Source: Papilionanthe hookeriana x Papilionanthe teres
Lineage: Eukaryota; Streptophyta; Magnoliopsida; Asparagales; Orchidaceae
Assembly (NCBI GenBank): GCA_022702705.1
Contig: CM040431.1
Coordinates: forward strand, 26,181,623-26,245,622
Direction: 5' to 3'
DNA: 64,000 nt
Below the pieces are notes generated by a model. It was not told the DNA's origin and did no database searches. It was given only the letters and a program-made list of their open reading frames with translations. Positions 12,601-24,682 of this stretch are shown here, piece by piece. How positions within the stretch are numbered: position 1 is the first letter of the stretch; each line of letters begins with the position of its first letter. A program made the position numbers and the translations under genes.

Positions 12601-13823
12601 CTCTAGCTTTTTTTATAAATTGTGTTTTCATAATTATGTGCAGGTGCAAGATATAGAAGGTGTTGAGTTATGTGGTACGCTAAAGAATGTGGTCGCCATT
12701 GCTTCAGGTTTTGTGGAAAAATTATATTTTGCATCACCTTATTCAATTTGCTTTGTTTAGAATAATACCAAAGCAAAAGAAAGTGGTGCATTATTGATAC
12801 AGGTCTTGTTGATGGCTTGGACATGGGAAATAATACCAAGGTTGGATCTGAAATATATATAACCAATGAGATTATTAATATGTTAACACAGATTACATAA
12901 GTATACTTTTTTTTATTGCCATATTAGGCTGCAATCATGAGGATTGGGCTGAGAGAGATGCGTGCATTATCCAAATTGTTATTCTCATCTGTAGAAGACA
13001 GCACCTTTTTTGAGAGCTGTGGCGTTGCTGATGTTATTACAACATGCCGTAAGAAACTGCAATACTTATAAGCCTCCATTTCTTTCATTAGAAATGTTAT
13101 GAGATAATATAAATGATCATTATGGTTTATGGCAGTTGGAGGAAGGAACAGGAGAGTTGCAGAAGTCTTTGCCAGGACTGGCGGTAAAAAGTATCTAACC
13201 AAACACTATTCTCTGAATAGGGATCATATTAATTCAGGCTTGATTGAGCTTGTGAAACCCTCACTTTTTTTAAAAATCTCTCTTGTAGATCTTTTAGTGA
13301 GTTAGAAGCCGAACTACTGCAAGGGCAAAAATTGCAGGTATGCCAAAACTGATTTTATAAATATAGCTTTACTTTTCATACTTTTAAGAATACATTTTGT
13401 TTTCACAGTGAGTGTTAAAACCACCAAATCTCAACAAGTTATGTTAAGTTCAATGTTAAAAAAGTGTCTACGACAATATCATATCGATGCAAAAAAACTT
13501 TAGATAAGCAGATTAGGTTACATTCTATGTCTAATGAAATAGTCTTATCAATTTTTATAGGCTACTGTAAAAAGTGAAGGGTTATATATGATAAATACTG
13601 TAAAGCCTCTCAACATATGGCTTCACCAATTGAAATAATTGAGATTTGACATTTCAATAACGTTATTTTGAAGGGTGTTTCAACAGCAAAAGAAGTATAT
13701 GAAGTATTAAGTCACCGTGGATGGCTGGGCTTATTTCCACTTCTAACAACTGTGCATAAGATCTGTATTGGTGAGCTTCCTCCAACAGCAATAGTTGAAT
13801 ACACCAACTTTCTCCCTCTTTGA
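9681..13823 (+). CDS. Glycerol-3-phosphate dehydrogenase [NAD+], 11 exons, intact
   Basis: The enzyme reduces dihydroxyacetone phosphate to sn-glycerol 3-phosphate with NADH, the backbone for membrane and storage lipids. Exons inferred from splice signals: 9681-9807, 9875-9951, 10047-10119, 11583-11800, 11896-12003, 12644-12707, 12803-12840, 12928-13048, 13136-13190, 13289-13337, 13674-13823. They join in frame to 359 residues plus TGA. Residues 19-24 are the nucleotide-binding GSGNWG. K130 (in LIKGM), K215 (in GTLKNVVAIA), D270 (in GVADVITTC), T274 and R279 (in GGRNRRV) sit where the known GPD1 catalytic residues fall. The start is fixed by an in-frame TAG at 9654-9656 and an A at -3. The N-terminus before the Rossmann motif is only about 14 residues and acidic, with no transit peptide, so a cytosolic enzyme is likely, although close relatives in the family include plastid forms. 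Intron 4 has a GC donor. No disabling change was seen. Confidence 0.93.
10120..11582 (+). other. Intron 3 of the dehydrogenase gene, long and repeat-like
   Basis: This 1463-base intron is far longer than most others in the gene. Its part at 10740-11200 is rich in ATCAACA, CATTGAC and ATCGATGCA words and looks like an old repeat insertion, though I cannot assign it to a family. GT and AG borders are intact. Confidence 0.6.
11801..11895 (+). other. GC-AG intron (intron 4 of the dehydrogenase gene)
   Basis: Exon 4 ends in GATGAG and the intron begins GCAAGA, ending in TTGCAG before ATAGCATCTG. The junction is fixed by the protein, which must run ...MGANIADE-IASEKFSEAT. No GT near this site would keep the frame and the conserved residues. 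The donor AG|GCAAGA is a good match to the minor GC-AG class, which usually has an otherwise strong donor. Confidence 0.85.
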
Positions 13824-14400
13824 AGGTGCTGCTAAATACTACTAAATTCTTGTTCAGAAAATATAGATAATAGCACAGGGTTGAAAATTTTATTTCATTC
13901 AGGACCTTTACAGATCTCAGTCAGTTAAAATCAACTTTCTTTCGATCAAAATAACTTTGAATCTGGTTTTTGAGTATAGTTCTCCAATGTGACTCGAGAA
14001 GTTGTGATAAGGCTGATATATCCATTAACTACTGTCCTCTATACCATAAAAATTTACTTCAGTTTTTAGATGCATTAACCGGCATAGAAATACAATTGCT
14101 ACAGAAAAGTATCAGACCCTAATTTTAGTGAATGCCAGTTGCAAGCATTGCTTTTGCTTGAAGCTTGAATTTTTCTTCGTTTGTCAAATATACATTTTTT
14201 TTGGCATCATCGCGTGGAGACTCTTTGGTTGATCATGCATTAATTTTGATTGCCTTCTTTTTTTCTAGTTCGGTGTTTTAATTGATTCTTATTTCACAGT
14301 TGTAATGATTTATTTGTGGTAAAGTTTATGTTTTGGTTGGAATCAGAGGTAATATAAATATATTTTATTTGATAGCTGTGTGTTTTGTTCTGATGCTATT
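13824..14400 (+). other. Probable 3' untranslated and downstream region of the dehydrogenase gene
   Basis: I see no further exon after the TGA. The sequence becomes T-rich and contains AATATAAATAT around 14350, which could serve as a plant far-upstream or near-upstream polyadenylation element. No perfect AATAAA in a convincing position was found, so the transcript end is not fixed. Confidence 0.35.
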
Positions 14401-14404
14401 AATA

Positions 14405-14880
14405 GGCAACTAGATCTATCTAAAACAACGACAACAACAAGCCGTTATACTAGTAAGTGGGTAGCCTAGATGAATACTTTTTCTCCATTGTCCTTTTGGG
14501 TGTCTTATTTTCATTTAATTCTAATAGATTAAGATTATTTTTTATATAATACGATCATTTTTTTAGGTCTATCTTTGTCTTTCTTGACATAATTCGAATC
14601 TAAAACATCTACTCTCATAACCGGATCATCAGATAGTAGATGTTTAATGTAACAAACTCATCTAAGAAGATTCTCTCAAATTTTCTCTACCTGTGGAGTT
14701 GCACCAATCCTTTTACGGATAGATTCGTTTCACATTTGTCTCTAAGTGTCAATTCTCATTCACCAAAGCATTCTCATCTCACCAACACTTAACTTTGTGT
14801 TATTCTTCTCTTTTAATGTCCAACATTCTATGCCATCAAAACATTTCAGGTTTCTCCACCATCTTATAAAACATTTCAAT
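14405..14880 (-). mobile_element. LINE 3' end (non-LTR reverse transcriptase C-terminus, decayed)
   Basis: On the - strand the sequence translates, with stops, to pieces of the end of a plant LINE pol. These include KLSVGEMRML near the left-to-right middle, then a D-R-P-K-K-x-x-x block and a DTQKDNGEKVFI-like stretch, where intact elements have RGRPKKTWIEVIKKDL and AQWRKRIHVADP. At the + strand left edge lies AACGACAACAACAAG, the complement of a TTG-type tail as seen on plant RTE-like LINEs. The copy is 5'-truncated and inactive. Confidence 0.65.
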
Positions 14881-14889
14881 ACATTTAAA

Positions 14890-15245
14890 TATATTTTTTT
14901 ATTGGGGGCATCTTATAATTAATACTTAAACTTTCATATTTACATGCCCAACACTCAAATTTTCACGTCATATTAATTATATCACTATCACTATTATTTT
15001 AAAAGTGAAATACTTTTTTCTTGCATAAATTTTGACTTCCAGTGTTACAAATGTAAAAATTGAACTAATTTTAAGTGTTGGATGTATATTTTTATAACTA
15101 AAACTTACTCTTTCATATTTAAATACATAACACTCAAAACTTGACATCACATTAAAAATATTATTCACTAATATTTTGGAAGTGAAATACTCATTCCCGT
15201 GCATATGTTTTTAATACCACTGTTATAAATGCAAAAATGATTTAT
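14890..15245. repeat. Two diverged copies of a roughly 185-base AT-rich unit
   Basis: Copy one (about 14920-15055) and copy two (about 15105-15240) share, in order, CTTTCATATTTA, AACACTCAAA, a short CATCACATTA-like block, AAGTGAAATACT, and TGTTAYAAATG followed by CAAAAATG or TAAAAATTG. They are tandem and diverged, and I see no coding potential. Confidence 0.55.
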
Positions 15246-15293
15246 AATGTAGAAATCACTAAAATAAAATTGATTGGAATGAAATTATCTTAG

Positions 15294-15756
15294 TGTTACG
15301 TCCCAAAAGAGTTTTTGATATTCTCCTCCACCCAATCACGTGACGTCCTCGTCACGGATTAGCTTTTCCGAGGGTCCCACTGGACCATGGAGAGTCCACA
15401 CATCTGGCAAACAGTACCATGCTCTGATACTATTTTTAACGCTCCCAAAAGAGCTCTTAAGAGAGGTGGGCAGTCCAGGACTTAAATATTGCTCTTCGGC
15501 TCTACACCTAGCCAATGTGGGACTTCTTATCCGTGACATTCTCCTTCACTCAATCACGTGACGCCCTCGCCACGGATCTACTCCACTGAGGGTCCTACTA
15601 GACCTTGGAGAGTCAATACACCTGACAGACAGTACCATGCTCTGATACCACTTGTCACGCTCCCAAAAGAGCTCTTGAGAGAGGTGGGCAGCTCAAAACT
15701 TAAATACTATTCTTCGGCCCTACACCTAACCGATGTGGGACTTTTAATCCGTGACA
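15294..15756 (-). mobile_element. TRIM (miniature LTR retrotransposon) with two LTRs plus part of a third
   Basis: Read on the - strand, the element is LTR (15756-15653, TGTCACGGAT...GAGCGTGACA), spacer AG, a tRNA-Met-type primer binding site TGGTATCAGAGC (15650-15639), a short internal region, a second LTR (about 15538-15435), a decayed primer site (15432-15421), a second internal region, and a 27-base remnant of a third LTR (15320-15294). The LTRs are about 104 bases and have no coding room. TTAG flanks both sides (15290-15293 and 15757-15760), a plausible 4-base target duplication. Such elements are moved by the enzymes of other LTR retrotransposons. Confidence 0.85.
15639..15650 (-). promoter_or_regulatory. 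Primer binding site complementary to initiator tRNA-Met
   Basis: TGGTATCAGAGC on the - strand, two bases after the LTR end, is the standard tRNA-Met primer site of many plant LTR elements. The second copy at 15421-15432 has one change at its tRNA 3' end side and is probably dead. Confidence 0.85.
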
Positions 15757-16223
15757 TTAGGATCTGTTTGGGATTACTGCAGCTATGGTAGGAAGTTGCG
15801 GCACAGAAGATACTGCGGATAATTTGATTGTCTATTTGTTTTTTGCAGTTTAAAAATAGTTATGTTGCAGCTGTTTCTGGACTAATGATCAGTAATATTG
15901 TTTGCAACAAGATTGTTCATACTAGCTTATCTCATACTTGAAAATAAATATCCAGTTCGAACGTTACAAATAAAAATAGACACCACTAAATAGTGAATAA
16001 CACGATTATCAAAATTTAAAAAATGGCTACTAAAATAATAATCAATAAGATGATAATATTATTTTTAAAATGTAGATGGTGTAATTCACGAGATTAGCCG
16101 TACTCTAAGGAAACTCGCTACGCTTGATCACTATCAGCTGTGGATTCCTCCAACACATCTGCTCGCCTAAAAAAGTCATAGTATTCTTGTCTTCTCCTCG
16201 GATATCTGTAAAACTGTCTCCTG
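15757..16223. mobile_element. Possible left end of a Harbinger-type MITE
   Basis: TTA is followed by GGATCTGTTTGGG and then GCAGCTATGG, resembling the ends GGCTCCGTTTGGG and GGGTCTGTTTGG seen at 25655 and 33192. I found no matching right end before the palindrome starts at 16224, so it is either truncated or coincidental. The rest of the stretch shows nothing I recognise. Confidence 0.35.
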
Positions 16224-19179
16224 TGTCGGCCGTTAAAGAAAATATATGCTTTACTTTTGAAAAATATATAATATATAAAATAAGGTTTTGATTTAATTTA
16301 ATGTATATATATATACATATTGAAAAATAATATTTTAAATTTTAAAAAATGAGTATAAACGAATCTCATTCATTTTGTAGTTTAAATAAATAAGCACAAT
16401 ATCATAAGCAATCCATCTATCCCGATGAATGGACACACTACTTGTGATAATATTCGATCAAACAAATTAAAGAATTAATGATATTTGTTTTGATCTGCGA
16501 ACCTTTTATTTCGACCGACAAGTTCCCCTACATAATATTGTAAATTAGATAGAGTTTATATTACCTGAGTTTTTAAAACTCTCTATAGAGGCAAACCCCT
16601 ATAGTCAATTATCTCTCAAATGACCGAAGTCGCCTAAAAAAACTCTCGATAATGATCAGATGTATCCATTTTCATGAATTCAAATGTTAGGATTTTTAAG
16701 GTAGTGTGTAGAAAAGTCAAGTGAGAAAGGACTAAATAAGAACAGTTATTTCTGAAATCAAATGAAAGAAAAGAAGGAGATGCTATAGAATAGAACAAAC
16801 CTCAATGGCTTCCCAGACTATCATATTGTTAGGCTTTAAATTTCAAAAACGAATTTATTTAAATTTTAGTTCTGCCAATTATTAATTATAGGAATTACAT
16901 TTGCATAATATCTGGTTATGCAAATAACCTAGAATATTAGGAGGATTTATGTCGTATCGGACGACGACCTCAGAATACTAAGCCAAGTTAGGGTTTATAT
17001 TGCACATGGTTGTGCAAAAACTTAAAACATAAGATGAGGGTTTATATCGCACTAGACAGACTACTTCGAAGTCCTATGACTTGTTTAATTTCTAAGGAGT
17101 TTTCATTGTTGAAGATGCTCGCGCTGTCTACAATGCATGCTCAAAGCTCCTCGTCGTAGCAGGTTTAGTTTAAAAAAATATCTAATTGAAGAGATGAGAG
17201 AAGTATCGTGTTCTGAAAATGTTTAAATTGAGGTGTCTTACTGTTTTATTAGGATAAATGTTAAAGTTGATTATAGCGACACCGGTTATGATCCAACGGT
17301 TCTCTCGTTCCGACACCACTATTTTCTTCGGATTCATTTAGTTTAGATGAATTTACTAAACTCAACTGAATGAGTTCCGTACTTTCATCAAGACCATAGG
17401 AAATCTCGTTAGCAACTGTTTGTCGCCTCATACGAGGTTATTCCCGATCATCCAAAGAGACATTTTTAATTTAATTGCAGTTGTGATCTTGTTTTGTTTG
17501 TGATAAATTTTGAGTTCTTATGTTTTGACTGTTGTGGCAGTGAATTTTATCTTTTTTTATTTTAATTTTCAGTTTTGGTTTTATGGCTCTCTTAAAATAT
17601 TTCAGTATTAACATGTAGGGTGACGTTGTTTAACATACACGTTTATAAACATGAAGTACGGTAAAGTAAACGCAGGAAGAGAAAGTACTATAAACTGTAA
17701 AGGCGTACCTGTCGATTCTTCACGTTCCTCCACCTGAAAGTTTAGCTTTGTAATGCATATATAATATTGCAAAAAATTTAAATAAATTGCAGTGAAGAAA
17801 GCATGAAACTCTGTTATAAAAAGTCGGAAAGTAAAACATACTGAAACACAAGTAAAACCCATAGTCACATATGGAAGATCGGGATTAAGTGTAAGGACTT
17901 TAGTAAAGGTGGCGGGCTCAGAGCTGGACTGTGTGCATCTCAACCTTGAGTAAGAGCTACCAACCCGACAATCTACGGAGAACAGTTCTATCCTCGATCC
18001 AAGTAATTAACCGTGGACCTTTTATAAATTTTCATTCATTTCAATTTAACTTTCAAGCGAGTAAAACTTACAAGCAAAAGGTAATTTTTATTGTAGAGGA
18101 AATTTTTGTTTAAAATATTTTGTAAAGTAGTGCAGTCAATAGGTTAATTACCATAATCGAATTAAGATTACTAGCAACCTAAGAGTGTCGGTGGCAACAA
18201 TCTCACAAATAGTTGGTGAATAGTATTATCAGTCCTTATCCTCTCCCCTTATTAAGTGTCATCGAGGTAGGAGACACTATTCTAATAATCCCTCATCGTA
18301 TCTCTCGTTTAAACACACAGAAGCATTATCGTGATTGCTCTAGCCACCTTGACCTCAAACTTACACAAGTCTGATGATCCATATGTGACACAAACAAATA
18401 TCCTCAATAGCCCGTAAGGGTTTAAATATCTTAGGGAAGACTTAAACCCTTGAGTATTGGGTCATTAATGTAGGATAAGTAGTTTTGATATTTCTATTGA
18501 TTTGTGTGAGTTATCGGGTCTCGAACCATAACTTGGTGGGTCCTTAGGGGTTTGTTTGATTTTTAATGACCTGTGTTTCAGGATGATTTTCTTCAGCAAA
18601 TCATAGCAGACCCATATATCTTCTAAAATATCTGTAATCTCCCAAGAATGTTCAGAGAATAACTCTAAACAAACTTGAAATCTTCTAGATCATTTTAGGT
18701 TCATTTTGGTCTTGCTAGACTGTTAATTAAACCGTCCGAACTAAATTAATGTTTTTTAAGTTATGCTCAGAATATCTTAATTAACCCATAAGTAGGTTAG
18801 CAGCTATTTTGTTTGATGTTTGATCGGGTGATCATCCCATGAGTGAGTTTAATTAGTTAAGAGAATTTTATTTTCTCTTAATCGAACTTGAGCTTGTAGT
18901 GTTTATGACAAGTCTCGTTCTTTCTTTTCTAATCCCTTTAAATAGTTTCAGATCGATCCTAGCTCACTACCAAGCTCTTAGATCATTAAGGATAGATTTG
19001 TAAGTTAAGTTAAAGAAAGTGGTGTTAATCCTTATTAAAGGATTGTATCATGCTTAACCATTAATATGGGGTATCAAATTAGTTAATTATTGTTTTCCTA
19101 TCTCAAGCCCCTTACTTGAGAATCTTCCGTACTTAATTATCTTCCAACCCTCAATAATTAGAGAAATTACACTTTTATC
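16224..19179 (-). mobile_element. LTR-like repeat X, left palindrome arm
   Basis: Read on the - strand this repeat ends in ...CGGCCGACA, the terminal CA expected of an LTR. On the right arm the equivalent end is followed by a primer binding site, which supports calling it an LTR. The other LTR border is not clear because the CorA-like fragment adjoins it directly. The frame at 17608-17943 is conserved as an open frame in the other arm but resembles no protein family I know. In its third copy near 51600-51830 it is not maintained, so I regard it as chance. Confidence 0.6.
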
Positions 19180-19970
19180 CTACAACCATGTACGAAATGT
19201 GCTTTGAAGGATCTCTTGAATGGTGAATAGTCGTCCAAGAACTACTTCCTGCTCTTCAATCATTTCTCTTGTACTTTTTCTGATTCATTCCATTAAGCTT
19301 TTTGTGGCAGTTTCCCTGACAATTTCTTCCCTTGCATATAATGACCATTTAACTCTAATAACCTGCGTTGCCAATCTTTTGATTTCCTGATTTAATATTA
19401 TATTGAGAAGATTTAGATCCTCATAAGTTCTTTTGTTCACAAACTTCAACTCAATTTCATCAGCAGCACCAAAAACAAAATTGCGAAATAGTCTATCATC
19501 CCACCAAGAAAGGCGTCATGTTACATGTGCTATAACCTCATGCACAGATTTAGGAATTGCACTTCCACCAGCAAGAAGTAGTTCCTGCACTTCAGTGATC
19601 CCTATGACATTTATGTTTGACGCAAAACCTTTAACATGCATCACAGTCACTAAAAACTTTTGAGTTTGTCAAAACGAAGCACAATTGATATATCATCTTC
19701 ATTGCATTGTGGATCACCAACTGATTGCCCCAACAGCTCAAATAACAGCTCTCATACCACTCTGATAGGAATCTCATGTGGAAGGTACTTCATACATTCA
19801 CTAATAAGTCTGCTTTCATCTCTCAAAACAATACTAATAGCTAGATGTAGCCAGTGAGCATTACTGAGCCAAGCATCAACAGACGAATGCCCCGCAAATA
19901 GATGACATCACCATATAGGTCCTTCAGGACGCCCAATATAGAGCAATAACACCGGCAATGGTAAATCGTC
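19180..19970 (-). pseudogene. CorA-like Mg2+ transporter gene fragment, left palindrome arm
   Basis: On the - strand the sequence encodes, with interruptions, the same part of a plant CorA-like magnesium transporter family protein as the right arm. Visible blocks are LFTIQEILQSTFRTWL near 19190-19235, a LEEQEAV-like stretch before it, and further upstream GNAHWL-like and GPIW-like pieces. It keeps a Gln codon (in FTIQ) that is a stop in the right copy, but ends in TAG where the right copy has Gln, so each arm has decayed independently. No upstream promoter or first exon of the donor gene is visible. The identification rests on remembered family sequence. Confidence 0.65.
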
Positions 19971-20969
19971 ATCTTCTACTAAATTCATTTGTTGCGAAGA
20001 TCATTTAGCATTAACTTGGACAATCTATAATAGTTCTAAAATTCTTGTCCATCCAATATGAACAAAGTGGCTATCAGACATTTCATTCTTATTGTTCACA
20101 GTTTCTTTGTAGCAAGGAGTATGAGGGTCCTCGTTATCTCTCATAGCAGACGGACTATTCAGGACTATGAGAGATTGAAACCCCATAAATGTGTTATCAT
20201 TGGAGTTCTGAGCTGGAAGTTGGTTTGGGAGAGTTCTTGCAGTTTTTCTTCTTAGATTTTGATTATCATTTTGATGCATATGTTGAGACCTTGGACAATT
20301 TTTTTCTGTGGTTGTGCGATTGGATCTTCGAACAAACTCAAAAACACATATAAGCCCATCAGTCAAAGGTCACACACTAAAGCACCCTCTCTGCCTGGAT
20401 GAAACTTTTGAAACTGTTGCCTGCTAGACTTATTTCCTGAAGCAAATTTATGATTTTCCATGCTACTAATTTTGGTTGATGGAAATCACAAAAAATCTAT
20501 TTAAGGTTGATGAGCGTACAAGGTTCTGAATTTCTTGGAGAAATTAGTCTGAAGGTCCTTGCTGTTAACATCATTTTTTGAGCAAGAGAAGAGAAGACAA
20601 TGTCTCGAATGCAAAGGAGAAACCCTAACATGTGCGAAGGGTTTTATTATTTCCAGGAGAAGATGAAAAAAGCGTCTTCTGCAACAGAAGAGAGGAAGAA
20701 GGGTGTCGTGGGCTTGAAGGTGAGCCACAAAAGCGTCCTAAAGCGAAGGAGGAGAGCTCTTGCCTTAACCAATTGAAGGAAGAAGCGTCAAATGACTCTG
20801 ATATGAAGGAGAATGAAAGGGAGGTGAGTCGTATCATGCGATAGGAGGAATCACTCTTAGAGTTGACGCTTGGGGGTCCTGTACGAAGGGAATGACACCG
20901 CAGGCCTCTATGCGTAAAGAGGAAGAAGAAGAGGGGAGGCGATGTCTTGCAGGTTCGGTGTCGTGTGGG
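19971..20969. other. Central non-repeated kilobase of the palindrome
   Basis: This is the loop between the two arms. It contains several short open frames on both strands, some GC-richer than the surroundings (20600-20940). None resembles a known protein. Whether it derives from the CorA-like donor gene's upstream part or from another source cannot be told from the sequence. Confidence 0.5.
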
Positions 20970-21793
20970 AGGCTTGGGCAAATTTTAGTGTTGCTGGTGT
21001 TGTTGCTCCATCTTGGGAGTGTCCTGAAGGACCTATATGGTGGTGTCACGTATTTGCGGGGTATTCGTATGTTGATGCTTGGCTTGGTAATGCTCACTGG
21101 CTACATCCAGCTATTAGTATTGCTTTGAGAGATGAAAACAGACTTATTAGTGAACTTATGAAGTACCTTCTGTATGAGGTTCCTGTCAGAGTAGCAAAAT
21201 GACTGTTATTTGAGCTGTTGGGGCAATCAGTTGGTGATCCATATTGCAATGAAGATGATATACCAATTGTGCTTCGTTCTTGGCAAACTCAAAAGTTTTT
21301 AGTGACTATGATGCATGTTAAAGATTTTGCATTAGACATAAATATCCTAGGGATCACTGAAGTGCAGGAACTACTTCTTACTGATGGAAGTGCGACTCCT
21401 AAATCTGTGCATGAGGTCATAACACATTTAACTTGCTACCTTTCTTGGTGGGATGATAGACTATTTCACAATTTTATTTTTGGTGCTGCTGATGAAATTG
21501 AATTGAAGTTTGTGAACATGAGAACTTATGAGGATCTAAATCTTCTCAGTATAATATTAAATCAAGAAATAAAAAAGTTGACAAAACAGGTTATTAGAGT
21601 TAAATGATTATTACATGCAAGAGAAGAAATTGTTTTTGTGCTTCTACAACACTTGAGGGGAATTGCCACAAAAAGCTTAGTGGAAGGAATCAGAAAGAGT
21701 ACAAGAGAAATGCTAGAAGAGCAGGAAGCAGTTCGTGGACGACTCTTCACCCTTTAAGACGTCCTTCAAAGCACAGTTCATGCATGGTTGCAG
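20970..21793 (+). pseudogene. CorA-like Mg2+ transporter gene fragment, right palindrome arm
   Basis: One frame reads almost throughout: FAGYSYVDAWLGNAHWLHP, then LISELMKYLLYEVPVRVAK, LLFELLGQSVGDP, LGITEVQELLL, KSVHEVITHL, DEIELKFVNMRTYEDLNLL, NQEIKKLTKQVIRVK, HAREEIVF, IRKSTREMLEEQEAVRGRLF and STVHAWLQ. I recognise this as the cytoplasmic part of plant CorA-like family proteins, upstream of the C-terminal membrane segments and the GxN signature, which are missing. Three in-frame stops (21200, 21605, 21755) kill it. The homology stops at CAG|GT (21793), which looks like an exon end of the donor gene. Downstream the LTR-like repeat X follows at once. The fragment points the same way as that LTR. 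Confidence 0.75.
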
Positions 21794-24650
21794 GTTAAAA
21801 GTGTATTTTCTCCAATTATTGAGGTTTGAAAGATGATTAAGTATGGAAGATTCTCAGGTGAGGGGCTTGAGATAAGAAGATAATAATTAACTAATTTGAA
21901 GCCCAAGTCCCATATTAATGGTTAAACATGATACAATCCTTTAAGAAGGATTAACACCACTTTCTTTAACTTAAATTACAAATCTATCATTAATGATCTA
22001 AGAGCTTGGTAGTGAGCTAGGATTGATCTGAATCTATTTAAATGGATTAGAAAGAAAGAACATGATTTGCCATAAACACTACAAGCTCAAGTTCGATTAA
22101 GAGAGTAAATTTCTCTTAAGTAATTAAACTAACCCTTGGGACGATCACCCATTCAAGCATCAAACAAAATAGCTGCTAGCCCACTTATGAGTTAATTAAG
22201 ATATTCTGAGCATAAGTTAAAAGACATTAATTTAGTTCGGACGGTTTAATTAACAGTTTAACAAGACCAAAATGAACTTAAAATGATCTAGAAGATTTCA
22301 AGTTTGTTTAAAGTTATTCTCTGAACATCCTTGAGAGATTCCAGATATTTTAGAGAATATCTAGGTTTGCTATGATTTGCTGAAGAAAATCATCTTGAAA
22401 ACACATGTCATTAAAAATCGAACAAACCCCTAAGGACCCACAAAGTTATAGTTCGAGACCGGATAATTCACATAAATCAATAGAAATACCCAAACTACTT
22501 ATCCTACATTAATGACCCAATGCTCAAGGGTTTAAATCCTCCCTAAGGTATTTAAACCCTTATGGGCAACTGAGGATATTTGTTTGTCATATATGAATAA
22601 TCAGACTTGTGTAAGTTTGAGGTCTAGGTGGCTAGGGCAATGACGATAATGTTTATGCGTGCTTAAATGAGGGATACAACGAAGAATTATTAGAATAGTT
22701 TCTCCTACCTCGAGGACACTTGATAATGGGAGAGGATAAGAACCGATGATACTATTCACCAACTATTGGTGAGATTGTTGCCACCGACACTCTTAGGTTG
22801 CTAGTAATCTTAGTTCGATTATGGTAATTAACCCGTGGACTGCACTACTTTACAAAATATTTTAAACAAAAATTTTCTCTACAACAAAAATTATCTTTTG
22901 CTTGTAAGTTCTACTCGCTTGAAAGTTAAATTGAAACGAATGAAAATTTATAAAAGGTCCACGGTTAATTTCTTGGATATTAGAACTGCCCTTTGTAGAT
23001 TGTCGAGCAGGTAGCTCTTACCCAAGGTTGGGATGCATACAGTCTAATTCTGAGCCTGCCACCTTTACTGAAGTCCTTACACATAGTCCCGATCTTCCAT
23101 ATGTGACTATGCGCTTTACTTGTGTTTCAGTATGGTTTACTTTCCGACTTTTTGTAATAGAGTTTTCTGCTTTCTTCACTGCAATGTATTTAAATTTCCT
23201 GCAATACTATATATGCATTTCAAAGCTAAGCTTTCAGGTGGAGGAACGTGAAAAATCGACAAGTACGCCTTTACAGTTTATAATACTTTATTTTTTTACG
23301 TTTACTTTACCGTACTTTATTTTATAAACTTGCATGTTAAACAACAATGTCACCCTGCATGTCAAAACTGAAACCTTTAGGATAGCCATAAAATCAAAAT
23401 TAAAATTAAAATAAAAAAGATAAAATTCACCGTCACAAAAGTTAAAATATAGGACAACTCAAAATTTAATCACAAACAAAACAAGATCACAACTGCAACT
23501 AAATTAAAAACGTCTCTTTGGATGATCGGAAATACCTTGGAGGAAGCGACCAACGGTTGCTAACGAGATTTCCCATGGTCTGGATGAAAGTATGAAACTC
23601 ATTCAGTTGGGTTTATTAAATTCATCTAGACTAAATGAATCAGAAGAAAATAGTGGTGCCGGAACGAGGAAACCGTGGGATCCTAACCGTTGTCGCTTTA
23701 ATCAACTTTAACATTTATCCTAATAAAACATTAAGACACCTCAATTTAAACATTTCCAGAACACGATACTTCTCTCATCTCTTCAATTTGACACTTCTTT
23801 AAACTAAACCTGCTACGACGAGGAGCTTGGAGCATGCATTGTGGGCAACATGACCATCTTCAACAATAAAACTCCTTAGAAATTAAACAACTCATATGAC
23901 TTCGAGGTAGTCTGTTTAGGGCGACATAAACCCTCATCTTATGTTTTAGGCTTTTGCACAACCATGTTGTGCAATATAAACCCTAACTCGGCTTAAGATT
24001 CCGAGGTCGTCGTCTGACACAACGTAAAATCTCATATCTTCTAGGTTATTTGCATAACCAGATATTATGCAAGTGTAATTCCTATAATTAATAATTGGCA
24101 GGATTGAAATTAAAATAAATTTATTTTTGAAATTTAAAGCTCAACAATATGATTACTTGGGAAGTCATTGAGGTTTGCCTCTATTCTATGACATCCCTAC
24201 TTTTTTTCATTTAATTACAGAAATAATTGTTTCTATTTGGTCGTTTCTCACTTGACATTTCTACACACTACTTTGAAAACCCTAACTTTTGAATTCATGA
24301 AGATAGATACCTCTGATCATTATCGAGAGTTTTCTTATGTGACTTCGTTCATTTGAGAAGTAATTTACTATAGGAGCTTGCTTTTATAGGGAGCTTTAAG
24401 AACCCATGTAATATAAACTCTATCTAATTTTCAATATTAGGTAGAGAAACTTGTCGGTCGAAATAAAAGGTTCGCAAACCAGAAAATATGTCATTAATTC
24501 TTTAGTTTATTTGATCGAGCCTTACACCGAGTAGTATGTCTATTCATCGGGATAGATGTATTGTTTGCAATATTGTGCTTGTTTATTTAAACTATTAAAT
24601 GAATGAAAACCGTCCATTCTCATTTTTCAAAATTTAAAATATTATTTTCA

Positions 24651-24682
<32 letters not shown>

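Noticed and set aside
19433..19857. Open frames on the + strand at 19433-19663 and 19660-19857
   Set aside because: They are antisense shadows of the CorA-like fragment, which reads on the - strand in this arm.
17608..23327. Frame at 17608-17943 (-) kept open in its palindrome partner at 23028-23327 (+)
   Set aside because: Considered as a real gene because both copies stay open, but the third copy near 51600-51830 does not keep it, it resembles no known protein, and two related copies can both be open by common descent.
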